Part shown: positions 34,425 to 43,399 of the stretch, piece by piece
Position numbering within the stretch: the first letter of the stretch is position 1
How the letters are laid out: each line of letters begins with the position of its first letter
Source of the DNA: Betaproteobacteria bacterium UBA2592
GTDB lineage: Bacteria; Pseudomonadota; Gammaproteobacteria; Burkholderiales; Rhodocyclaceae
Length of the DNA stretch: 52,582 nt
Assembly (NCBI GenBank): GCA_002340095.1
Contig: DDKS01000041.1
Span: forward strand, 1-52,582
Reading direction: 5' to 3'
Program-made: the position numbers and the translations under genes
The notes under the pieces: model-generated
Seen by the model: only the letters and a program-made list of their open reading frames with translations
Told to the model about the DNA's origin: nothing
Databases searched by the model: none

Positions 34425-35690
34425 ATGGCCCGCGCCGTCTATTGCCTGCTGCTTTATCTTGTCAGCCCCCTGGTGTGGCTGCGCCTGCTCTGGCGCAGCC
34501 GCCGCCAGCCGGATTACCGGCTTCACATCGGGGAGCGCTGGGGTTATTACCCCGGGAGCCCCTCCCGGCGCCCCCTGATCTGGGTCCATGCCGTCTCCGT
34601 GGGCGAGACCCGGGCCACTCAACCCCTGGTACGCGGCCTGCTCGAAGCCTGCCCCGACCACGACCTGCTGCTCACCTGCATGACGCCGACCGGGCGGGCC
34701 ACGGCCCGGGAGATGTACGGCAGCGAACCGCGGGTGCGGCTGGCCTACCTGCCCTACGACTACCCCGGCGCGGCACGCCGCTTCCTGACGCATTTCGCCC
34801 CGCGCCTGGGGGTGCTGATGGAAACGGAAATCTGGCCCAACCTGCTGGCCGCCTGCAGGCGCAAGGACGTGCCGGTGGTGCTCGTCAATGCCCGCCTGTC
34901 GCGCCGCTCGGCCCGGGGCTATGCCCGTATCGCCCCCCTGGTGCGACCCGCCCTGCAGGGGCTGGCCGCAGTGGCGGCCCAGACCGAGGCGGACGCCAAC
35001 CGGCTGGCCCTGCTGGGAGCCCACCCGATCCGCATCTGCGGCAACCTCAAATTCGATGTCACCCCCGCCCCGACCCTGCTGGAACAAGGGGAAAGCTGGC
35101 GGCGGCAGCTGCAAGGCCGGCCCGTCTGGCTGGCGGCGAGCACCCGGGAGGGAGAAGAAGAAGTGCTGCTACAGGCCTGGCGGTCCCTCGCTACTGCGAC
35201 GCTGCCAGCGCTGTTGCTGGTCCTGGTGCCGCGCCACCCCCAGCGCTTCGATGCCGTGGCCCGGTTACTGGAAACGGCCGGCATCCCCTTCCGGCGGCGC
35301 AGCCAGGGACTGCCGCAGCCGGGCGACCGGGTCTGGCTCGGCGACAGCATGGGAGAGATGGCCGCCTATTACCGGCTGGCCCACGTGGCCTTCATCGGTG
35401 GCAGCCTGGCCCCCCTGGGCGGGCAAAACCTGATCGAGGCCGCCGCCTGCGGCTGCCCGGTGCTGGTCGGCCCACACACCTTCAACTTCAGCCAGGCAAC
35501 CGAGGATGCGATCGCCGCCGGGGCGGCCCTGCGGGTGCGGGATGCGGCAGAACTGGAACGCAAGGCGGCAGAACTCCTGCAGGATCCAAAGCGCTGCGAA
35601 GCCATGAGCCGGGCGGGGGTGGCCTTCTGCGCCAGCCATCAGGGCGCGGCCGGGCGCACGCTGGCGCTGATCAGGAGCTGCCTTCCTTGA
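34425..35690 (+). CDS. waaA: Kdo transferase
   Basis: The 421-aa GT30 enzyme attaches Kdo to lipid IVA. It has an N-terminal membrane segment, WVHAVSVGETRATQPL, the METEIWPNLL motif with the catalytic-type Glu, GNLKFDV, and FIGGSLAPLGGQNLIEAAACG (Kdo-transferase signature). Start options are GTG 34419 (overlapping the waaC stop) and ATG 34425. Its last 20 bp overlap the 3' end of the convergent tolC-like gene. Confidence 0.94.
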   Translation: MARAVYCLLLYLVSPLVWLRLLWRSRRQPDYRLHIGERWGYYPGSPSRRPLIWVHAVSVGETRATQPLVRGLLEACPDHDLLLTCMTPTGRATAREMYGSEPRVRLAYLPYDYPGAARRFLTHFAPRLGVLMETEIWPNLLAACRRKDVPVVLVNARLSRRSARGYARIAPLVRPALQGLAAVAAQTEADANRLALLGAHPIRICGNLKFDVTPAPTLLEQGESWRRQLQGRPVWLAASTREGEEEVLLQAWRSLATATLPALLLVLVPRHPQRFDAVARLLETAGIPFRRRSQGLPQPGDRVWLGDSMGEMAAYYRLAHVAFIGGSLAPLGGQNLIEAAACGCPVLVGPHTFNFSQATEDAIAAGAALRVRDAAELERKAAELLQDPKRCEAMSRAGVAFCASHQGAAGRTLALIRSCLP

Positions 35691-36987
35691 GCAGGGCGTT
35701 GATTTCCTGCAGGTCGGCCTCGTCCAGGCTACCCACGGCCCCCTTGAGGCGCAGGCGGGCCAGCAGGGTGTCATGATAGGCCCGGGCCAGGTCGCGCCGG
35801 GTCTGGAAAACCTGCTGCTCGGCGTTGAGCACGTCGATGTTGATGCGCACGCCCACTTCGTAGCCGAGCTTGTTGGACTCGAGGGAAGCCAAGGATGAGG
35901 CCAGGGCCGCTTCCAGGGCCTTGATCTGCGCCAGGCCGTTGACCACCCCCAGGTAGCTCTGGCGGGCATTGAGGGCGGCCTGACGGCGGCTGCCTTCGAG
36001 GCTGGACTGGGCAGCGTTGTAGAGGGCGGCGGCCTCGCGCACCCGGGAGGAAACCGCGCCGCCCTGGTAAAGGGGCAGGGTCAGTTGCAGGCCGATATTG
36101 TTCGCTTCGCTATCCACCACCCCGCCGGCACCCTGGACGTTGCGGCTGTGGCCCATGTTGGCCACCACATCCAGGGTCGGGTAATGACCAGCCCGGAGCT
36201 TCTGCACTTCCCGGGCAGCGATCTCCACCTGCTTTTGCTGAATCTGGACCGCCGTGTTGTCCTTTTGGGCCGCTTCCACCCAGGGTTCCATCCGGTCCGG
36301 CCGGGGTGGCAGGATGGGCTTCTTCACGTCCAGCGGGGCCAGATGCTCCGGCACCTCGCCAATGATCACCCGCAGGGCCTCCCGGCGGACCTCCAGGTCA
36401 TTCTCGCTGGCGATCTCCTGGGCCTGGGCCAGATCATGACGGGACTGGGCCTCGTAGGTGTCGACGATGGTGGCGGTGCCCACCTCGAAATTCTTCTTCG
36501 CCTGCTCCAGCTGCTGGGCGATGGCCGCCTTCTGGGCCCGGGCCGCCTGCAGGTTCACCTGGGCATTGAGCACATCGAAATAGGCCTGGGCCACCCGCAG
36601 GATCAGGTCCTGCCTAGCCTGCACGAACTGGGCCTCGGCCAGGGCGACACCGAGCTGGCCCTGCTCGTTGGCCACCCAGTTCTGCCAGCGGAACACGGGC
36701 TGAGTCAGCGTGAGGGTGTAACCGTGGCTGTTGTAGCGCCGGTCGGTGCGGACGCCGCCGCTTTCCAAGCGCTGGTCGTTCCAGAGGGTGTTGCCGGACA
36801 GGCTGAGGCTGGGCAACAGGCCGGCCCGCCCCTGGGGGCCTCGTTCCCGGCCGGCTTCCAGGTTGGCGCGGGCGGTGGCGAAGGCCGCGTCGTATTCCTG
36901 GGCCTGACGGTAAACCTGCATCAGGTCCAGGGCCCACCCCGGGGCCGCCAGCAAGAACAGGGGCAGGAACCAGGAAAGCCGCTTCAT
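35671..36987 (-). CDS. tolC: TolC family outer-membrane channel protein
   Basis: The 438-aa protein has a signal peptide (APGWALDL cleavage region), then the TolC pattern LMQVYRQAQEYDAAFATARANLEAG, LTLTQPVF, a long helical hairpin (QPVFRW to QSRHDLAQAQEIASENDLEVRREAL) and the second repeat with VRINIDVLNAEQQVFQTRRDLARAYHDTLL. It serves as the outer-membrane exit duct for type I secretion and efflux. No pump genes are adjacent. It follows the rhodanese gene after 10 bp. Confidence 0.93.
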   Translation of the reverse strand: MKRLSWFLPLFLLAAPGWALDLMQVYRQAQEYDAAFATARANLEAGRERGPQGRAGLLPSLSLSGNTLWNDQRLESGGVRTDRRYNSHGYTLTLTQPVFRWQNWVANEQGQLGVALAEAQFVQARQDLILRVAQAYFDVLNAQVNLQAARAQKAAIAQQLEQAKKNFEVGTATIVDTYEAQSRHDLAQAQEIASENDLEVRREALRVIIGEVPEHLAPLDVKKPILPPRPDRMEPWVEAAQKDNTAVQIQQKQVEIAAREVQKLRAGHYPTLDVVANMGHSRNVQGAGGVVDSEANNIGLQLTLPLYQGGAVSSRVREAAALYNAAQSSLEGSRRQAALNARQSYLGVVNGLAQIKALEAALASSLASLESNKLGYEVGVRINIDVLNAEQQVFQTRRDLARAYHDTLLARLRLKGAVGSLDEADLQEINALLKEGSS

Positions 36988-36997
36988 CGGGGCCTCG

Positions 36998-37318
36998 TCA
37001 GTAACGCTTCATGCCGGCATCGACCTGTCCCGCCCAGGCATCCACCCCGCCGGTGAGGTTGTACACCTCGCTCCGGCCCCGGGATTCCAGGAACAGGGCC
37101 ACCTGCATGCTGCGCCCGCCGTGGTGGCAGATGCACACCAGCGGACCCTCCGGCAGTTCGTCGAGCCGGAGCGGCACACTGGCCATGGGCATCAACTCGC
37201 TGCCGGGAATGTGGCAATACTCGAATTCCCAGGGTTCGCGCACATCGAGCAGGAAAGGCCGGGACCGGCCGGCATCTTCGAGCCAGGCCGCCAGTTCCGG
37301 AGCCGAAAGGTGCTGCAT
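36998..37318 (-). CDS. Rhodanese-like sulfurtransferase
   Basis: The 106-aa single rhodanese domain has LLDVREPWEFEYCHIPGS and the active-site loop CHHGGRS, with the catalytic Cys followed by the six-residue loop of sulfurtransferases. Then YNLTGGVDAWAGQVD. The in vivo sulfur acceptor is unknown. It overlaps pcm by an ATGA and precedes tolC. Confidence 0.92.
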   Translation of the reverse strand: MQHLSAPELAAWLEDAGRSRPFLLDVREPWEFEYCHIPGSELMPMASVPLRLDELPEGPLVCICHHGGRSMQVALFLESRGRSEVYNLTGGVDAWAGQVDAGMKRY

Positions 37319-37971
37319 CAGAAGCTGAAGGTGGTGGGGGCGGCGAAATTTTCCAGGGCCGGCGCCACGGTTTCGAAGAGGTTGACCGTGGAGAAGACCC
37401 CTTCGCCGGTGCAGGTGATGAGCTGGGCCCGCATGACCGGAGCCGTGCCGACGATGGCAGCGAGGCGGCCCCCCTGGCGCAGCTGCCGGAGGATGGCTTC
37501 GGGCACGGCGGGAATGCCGCCGGAAATCATGATCACGTCGTAGGGGCCACGGGCGGGGAAGCCGGCGGAACCATCGACCGTTTCCACGGTGACGTTGGTG
37601 ATGCCGGCCCGGGCCAGATTGCCCCGTGCCACATCGGCCAGCTCCGCATTGATTTCCAGGCTCACCACATGCTCGGCCCGGGCGGCCAGGAGGGCGGCCA
37701 TGTAGCCGCTACCGGTGCCGATTTCAAGCACCTTGTCGGTCGGCTTCACGCCCAGCTCCTGGAGCAGGCGGGCTTCGATCCGGGGAGCCAGCATCACCTG
37801 ACCCTGCCCCAGGGGCAGCTCCAGATCGGCAAAGGCGAGGGCCTTGCAAGCGGCCGGCACGAATTCCTCCCGCTTGACGGTAAACAGCAGGTCCAGCACC
37901 GACTGATCCAGCACCTCCCAGGGGCGAATCTGCTGCTCGACCATGTTGAAGCGGGCTTGCTCGATGTTCAT
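37318..37971 (-). CDS. pcm: Protein-L-isoaspartate O-methyltransferase
   Basis: The 217-aa SAM enzyme repairs isoaspartyl residues. It shows MVEQQIRPWEVLD, the SAM motif VLEIGTGSGYMAALLA and a C-terminal LFETVAPALENF. The canonical region GQ.ISAP-like LGQGQVMLAPRIEARLLQEL is present with divergence (VMLAP), typical of this betaproteobacterial subgroup. ATG 37971 with GGAG seven bases upstream is preferred over an in-frame GTG at 37983. Confidence 0.9.
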   Translation of the reverse strand: MNIEQARFNMVEQQIRPWEVLDQSVLDLLFTVKREEFVPAACKALAFADLELPLGQGQVMLAPRIEARLLQELGVKPTDKVLEIGTGSGYMAALLAARAEHVVSLEINAELADVARGNLARAGITNVTVETVDGSAGFPARGPYDVIMISGGIPAVPEAILRQLRQGGRLAAIVGTAPVMRAQLITCTGEGVFSTVNLFETVAPALENFAAPTTFSF

Positions 37972-38030
37972 AACGATCTCCACGGCTGCTACATCAGTGC
38001 AGTCTGATATTGATGTTCGGAAGAGTCCGG

Positions 38031-38036
38031 ATTATA
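38031..38036 (-). promoter_or_regulatory. -10 box (TATAAT) of the pcm-rhodanese-tolC operon
   Basis: Minus-strand CGCTATAATCCGG, 59 bp before the pcm ATG. The upstream side is GC-rich with no -35. Confidence 0.5.
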
Positions 38037-38071
38037 GCGCACGCCGCCCGGCCCCGGCCCAGCGACGCAGA

Positions 38072-39376
38072 TCAGGGCTGCGGGCGGGAAGACTTGATCA
38101 AACGCCCCTGGGCCGGCTGCACGGGCCGGGCATTGCCGGCATGGAGGCGGGCGAAGATGGCCTCCTGCTCGGCGGAGATCTGCACGGGCTGTTGCAGCAC
38201 CACCCAGACCACCCCTTCGGTGCAGGGCGGCCGGGTCAGGGAACCCATGTAGGTGTGATAGCCCCGGAATTCAGGCAGGAGGCGGTTCAGGTCGATGAAG
38301 GCTGCGGGGGGGGAAACCTTCAGCCCCCGCTCCAGGGGCAGGTAATTCCACAGGGTCTGGATCAGGGGATGCGCATCGCCCTTTTCGAGCAAAATGGCGA
38401 CGATCAGCCGCTCCCCATCCAAAGCGCGATGTTCCAGGTGTACGCCCATGTCAAACGAGCGGCCCTCGATGGTTTCCTCGGCCGGACGGTGAAAACGGAT
38501 GTTCTCCAGCTCGTAATACTTGCCCAGGAGCTGCAGGCGGCCGCCCCACACCTTGACTTCGAGGCCATGGCGGGTGTCCTCGATACTGAACAGGGAAGGG
38601 GGGTACTCGAACTGGATGGGTTCCAGGTCCAGGACGATGCCATCGCGGATGTCGATGGGCGATTGGCGCTGCCCGTGCCGGCAGAGGGCGTATTCGGGCT
38701 GCAGGTCGGCCCAATGCGCAGGCCCCCCCTCCCCTTCATAAGACCAGACCGAGGGCCGGGACGGGGCCGGTGGCACCGGGGCGCGGGCCGATCCGGCCCG
38801 GACATTCGCGCCAGCCCGGGCAGCGGGAACACGCGCTGGAGCAGGGGCTGCACGACCGGCGGAAGCCGTCACCTGGCGTCGGAGCATGGCCTCGTTGGCA
38901 GCACGCAGGGCAGTGGCCGCCTCACTGGCCCGGTCGGCCACCCGCATGGCCTCGCCCCGGGAACCCGGGGGACGGCACAACTCCCGCAGCACGCGGTCCT
39001 CCAGAGTGCCGCTGCGCACGGGCAGAACCACGGGCGAGCGGATCTCCTCCTCCCGCAGCACTTCTTCGCTGGGCCGGATCAGGCTGCGCTTCAAGGTCTG
39101 GGAGGTGCGCTGACCGCAATCGTAGCGGCTGTTGGTCTGGATGGCCTTGTAGCTTGCGCCGCTGCGGGGATCGACGATCTCCTTCTCGACCACCAGGCGG
39201 CTGGTGGCAAGCACCTTGCCGTCCGCTTCGCGCTGGATGCTGGCCGTATCCACCTCGATGGTACGGCCCTTGTCGCTACCCACCAGCCGCCAGGTGCCGG
39301 CAGCCTGAACCGGGAGCATGGTCGATGCCAGCACCAGAAAGGACAGGGGCAGGAAACGGAAGGAACGGGCTAGCAT
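38072..39376 (-). CDS. Secreted alpha-carbonic-anhydrase-like protein, zinc ligand lost
   Basis: The 434-aa precursor has a Sec signal (to about A26). An N-terminal domain of about 110 residues with two Cys (C87, C134) resembles surface-adhesin/CNP1-type domains. An Ala/Pro/Arg linker (about 170-208) follows, then an alpha-carbonic anhydrase domain (about 210-412: QSPIDI, MGSLTRPPCTEGVVW, likely disulfide C232-C385). In the zinc site the QFHFH equivalent is NIRFH: R294 (codon CGT at 38495-38497) replaces the first His, while H296 and H313 remain. The E117 equivalent is G311, and T200 is R382. It is therefore predicted acatalytic, like vertebrate CA-related proteins. Function unknown; it may bind a ligand in the periplasm or at the surface. 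Confidence 0.87.
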   Translation of the reverse strand: MLARSFRFLPLSFLVLASTMLPVQAAGTWRLVGSDKGRTIEVDTASIQREADGKVLATSRLVVEKEIVDPRSGASYKAIQTNSRYDCGQRTSQTLKRSLIRPSEEVLREEEIRSPVVLPVRSGTLEDRVLRELCRPPGSRGEAMRVADRASEAATALRAANEAMLRRQVTASAGRAAPAPARVPAARAGANVRAGSARAPVPPAPSRPSVWSYEGEGGPAHWADLQPEYALCRHGQRQSPIDIRDGIVLDLEPIQFEYPPSLFSIEDTRHGLEVKVWGGRLQLLGKYYELENIRFHRPAEETIEGRSFDMGVHLEHRALDGERLIVAILLEKGDAHPLIQTLWNYLPLERGLKVSPPAAFIDLNRLLPEFRGYHTYMGSLTRPPCTEGVVWVVLQQPVQISAEQEAIFARLHAGNARPVQPAQGRLIKSSRPQP

Positions 39377-39453
39377 CAGGGACCTGAATCCGGAGTCGAG
39401 GAGTTTTTTTCGGCAGGGAACGGGAATACTTGATGCCTCTCCAGCACGGATGA

Positions 39454-39482
39454 TTGCCAGCGGGTCGTCTTTCCAGTAACTT
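39454..39482 (+). promoter_or_regulatory. Promoter of thiC
   Basis: TTGCCA (five of six to the -35 consensus) and TAACTT (three of six) are 17 bp apart. The predicted start near 39489 coincides with the first bases of the TPP riboswitch, which supports the assignment. Confidence 0.55.
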
Positions 39483-39489
39483 CGGCCCT

Positions 39490-39584
39490 CTCGTTAGGGG
39501 TGCGGCACGAACACCCGAAGGGCTTTGCCGCTGAGAATCACCCTTTGAACCTGTACGGATCATGCCGGCGTAGGGAAACGAAGC
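39490..39584 (+). ncRNA. TPP (THI-box) riboswitch
   Basis: The aptamer shows the conserved core: GTTAGGGGTGC (39493-39503), CTGAGA (39531-39536), ACCCTTTGAACCTG (39540-39553) and CGGATCATGCCGGCGTAGGG (39556-39575), with P1 closed by CGTT/AACG. It controls thiC in response to thiamine pyrophosphate. Confidence 0.96.
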
Positions 39585-39604
39585 GGCCTTGCCGAACTTC
39601 TGCC

Positions 39605-39666
39605 CTCCTTGCCCGTCTCAACAGGCCTGCCACCCGTCTGAGCCCGTCCGTCTTACCCGCAAGGAG
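39605..39666 (+). promoter_or_regulatory. Predicted Shine-Dalgarno sequestering helix of thiC
   Basis: CTCCTTGC (39605-39612) is the exact complement of GCAAGGAG (39659-39666), which contains the thiC ribosome-binding site. TPP binding could favour this helix and block translation. No T-run terminator lies between aptamer and thiC, so translational control is the better model. Confidence 0.65.
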
Positions 39667-39670
39667 CACC

Positions 39671-41587
<1,917 letters not shown>

Positions 41588-41614
41588 AAGACTCGGGCAT
41601 CCAATCCAAATTTA

Positions 41615-41634
41615 CGGCGGCCGCTTGGCCGCCG
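41615..41634. repeat. Hairpin downstream of thiC
   Basis: CGGCGGCC and GGCCGCCG flank GCTT, 28 bp past the thiC stop. No T-run follows; it may act as a weak or Rho-assisted stop, or as a 3'-stabilising hairpin. Confidence 0.5.
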
Positions 41635-41719
41635 AATAGCCCATCGCATTCAATTCAACTTCCACGGCACGCGGGATGACACCCCAAGACATTTCCCAGT
41701 GGCCTGGGAGCGGCCGGTC

Positions 41720-41977
41720 ATGAGCGCCTCCCCCCTGAAATGCCGTCCGGGCTGTGGCGCCTGCTGCATCGCTCCCTCCATCTCCAGCCTGAATAAAGCG
41801 GCGGGCGAACCCTGCCGGCACCTCACCCCCGACTTCCGCTGCCGCATCTTCACCCGGCCCGAGCGTCCCGCCTGCTGCGCCGGCCTGCAGCCCTCCCGGG
41901 AAATGTGCGGCGACAACCGGGAAGCCGCCCTGGCCTGGCTCACGGCCCTGGAAAGGGCGACCCGGCCGGAATGCTAG
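41720..41977 (+). CDS. YkgJ family cysteine-cluster protein
   Basis: The 85-aa protein has eight cysteines in CRPGCGACC, PCRHL, CRIF, CC and MC arrangement, the YkgJ/UPF0153 pattern thought to bind Zn or an Fe-S cluster. Function unknown. ATG 41720 begins at the MSASPLKC segment. The TAG stop lies inside the putative -10 box of uppP. Confidence 0.85.
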   Translation: MSASPLKCRPGCGACCIAPSISSLNKAAGEPCRHLTPDFRCRIFTRPERPACCAGLQPSREMCGDNREAALAWLTALERATRPEC

Positions 41978-41980
41978 AAT
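41975..41980 (+). promoter_or_regulatory. Putative -10 box (TAGAAT) of uppP
   Basis: TGCTAGAATGCC: the first three bases are the ykgJ stop codon. The box ends 30 nt before the uppP ATG. Confidence 0.4.
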
Positions 41981-42010
41981 GCCGCCCCCAGCCATCCGCG
42001 CCACGCCCCC

Positions 42011-42835
42011 ATGGACCCCATCCTGCTCCTCAAGGCCCTGATCCTCGGCATCGTCGAAGGTCTCACCGAGTTCCTGCCCGTTTCCTCCACCGGCCACCTG
42101 ATCATCGTCGGCAGCCTGCTCGGCTATACCGACGAACAGAGCAAGGTGTTCAAGATCGTCATCCAGCTCGGCGCCATCCTGGCCGTATGCTGGGATTTCC
42201 GGGAGCGCATCGGCAAGGCCCTGGGCGGGCTCGCCTCGGACCCGGTGCAGCAGCGCTTCGCCGGCCTGCTGCTCTTGGGCTTCCTGCCCGCTGCCGTGCT
42301 CGGCGTGCTGTTCCACGGCACCATCAAGACCTACCTGTTCAACCCGGTGACGGTCGCCGGCGCCCTGATCGGCGGTGGCCTCATCATCCTCTACATCGAG
42401 AAGCGGGCCTACCGCCCCCGCATCCATACGGTGGACGACATGGGCTGGAAGGATGCCCTCAAGGTTGGGCTGGCCCAGGCCGTGGCCATGTTCCCGGGCG
42501 TTTCCCGCTCCGGTGCCACCATCATGGGCGGCCTCGTGTTCGGCCTGTCCCGCAAGGCGGCCACCGAGTTCTCCTTCTTCCTCGCCATCCCCACCATGTT
42601 CGCCGCCACGATTTATGACGTGGCCAAGAACTGGCACCTGCTGCGCCTGGAAGACCTGCCCGTGTTCGCCGTGGGCTTCATCGCCTCCTTCGTGGCGGCC
42701 ATGCTCACCGTCAAGGCCCTGCTGCGCTTCGTGGCCAACCACACCTTCATCGTCTTTGCCTGGTACCGGATCGTCTTCGGCTGCATCGTGCTGCTCACCG
42801 CCTGGACGGGCGTGGTGCAATGGCAGGCGGGTTGA
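42011..42835 (+). CDS. uppP: Undecaprenyl-diphosphatase
   Basis: The 274-aa membrane phosphatase recycles undecaprenyl diphosphate for peptidoglycan and LPS synthesis and underlies intrinsic bacitracin resistance. Motifs GIVEGLTEFLPVSSTGHL and PGVSRSGATIMGGL are intact; about eight transmembrane helices. The 3' end overlaps yqiA by 16 bp. Confidence 0.96.
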   Translation: MDPILLLKALILGIVEGLTEFLPVSSTGHLIIVGSLLGYTDEQSKVFKIVIQLGAILAVCWDFRERIGKALGGLASDPVQQRFAGLLLLGFLPAAVLGVLFHGTIKTYLFNPVTVAGALIGGGLIILYIEKRAYRPRIHTVDDMGWKDALKVGLAQAVAMFPGVSRSGATIMGGLVFGLSRKAATEFSFFLAIPTMFAATIYDVAKNWHLLRLEDLPVFAVGFIASFVAAMLTVKALLRFVANHTFIVFAWYRIVFGCIVLLTAWTGVVQWQAG

Positions 42836-43392
42836 TCCTCTACCTGCACGGTTTCCGTTCCTCGCCCCAATCCTGGAAGGTGAGGGAGCTGCAGGCCGCC
42901 ATGGCCAGGCGGGGGCTGGCAAACCGGCTGCTGGTGCCGGCCCTGCCCTGGGAACCGGCGGCGGCCATCGACATGCTCGAAAAACTGCTGGCCCGCACGC
43001 CCGGCCCCATCACCCTGGCCGGTTCCTCCCTGGGAGGCTGGTACGCCACCTGGCTGGCGGAACGGCATAACCTCAAGGCCGTGCTCATCAACCCGGCCGT
43101 GGTCAGCGAGCTGGATCTGAGCCTGTTCGAAGGCCCCCAGACCCATCTCCACGACGGCAGCCGCTTCGAATTCACCCGGACCCATGCGGAGCAGCTGCTC
43201 GCCCTGGACATTCCCCACCCCGACCCGCGCCGCTACCTGCTGCTGCTGGAAGCGGGCGACACGGTGCTGGATTACCGCCAGGCCGCCCGCCGTTATGCCG
43301 GCTGCAAGCAGACGATCCTGCCCGGCGGCGACCACGGCTTCACCCGGTTTCCGCAATTCATTGGGCAAATCCTTGAATTCGCCGGTTTATAA
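42820..43392 (+). CDS. yqiA: YqiA/YcfP-type alpha/beta-hydrolase
   Basis: The 190-aa esterase-like protein has LYLHGFRSSPQSWK, nucleophile elbow AGSSLGGWYA, PAV near LINPAVV, and the catalytic-type His in GGDHGF. YqiA in E. coli is an acyl-CoA/palmitoyl esterase in vitro; physiological role unclear. The TAA stop is embedded in a consensus TATAAT used, presumably, by the RNase gene. Confidence 0.88.
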   Translation: MAGGLILYLHGFRSSPQSWKVRELQAAMARRGLANRLLVPALPWEPAAAIDMLEKLLARTPGPITLAGSSLGGWYATWLAERHNLKAVLINPAVVSELDLSLFEGPQTHLHDGSRFEFTRTHAEQLLALDIPHPDPRRYLLLLEAGDTVLDYRQAARRYAGCKQTILPGGDHGFTRFPQFIGQILEFAGL

Positions 43393-43393
43393 T
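43388..43393 (+). promoter_or_regulatory. -10 box (TATAAT) of the RNase II gene
   Basis: Perfect TATAAT ends 6 nt before ATG 43400, so the transcript would start at or next to the A of the start codon. There is no Shine-Dalgarno sequence. It includes the yqiA stop TAA. Confidence 0.45.
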
Positions 43394-43399
43394 CCGGCG

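Noticed and set aside
41615..41634. thiC hairpin as a Rho-independent terminator
   Set aside because: No T-run on either side; recorded only as a hairpin.
43373..43378. TTGAAT as -35 for the RNase promoter
   Set aside because: Only 9 bp separate it from TATAAT, too short for sigma-70.
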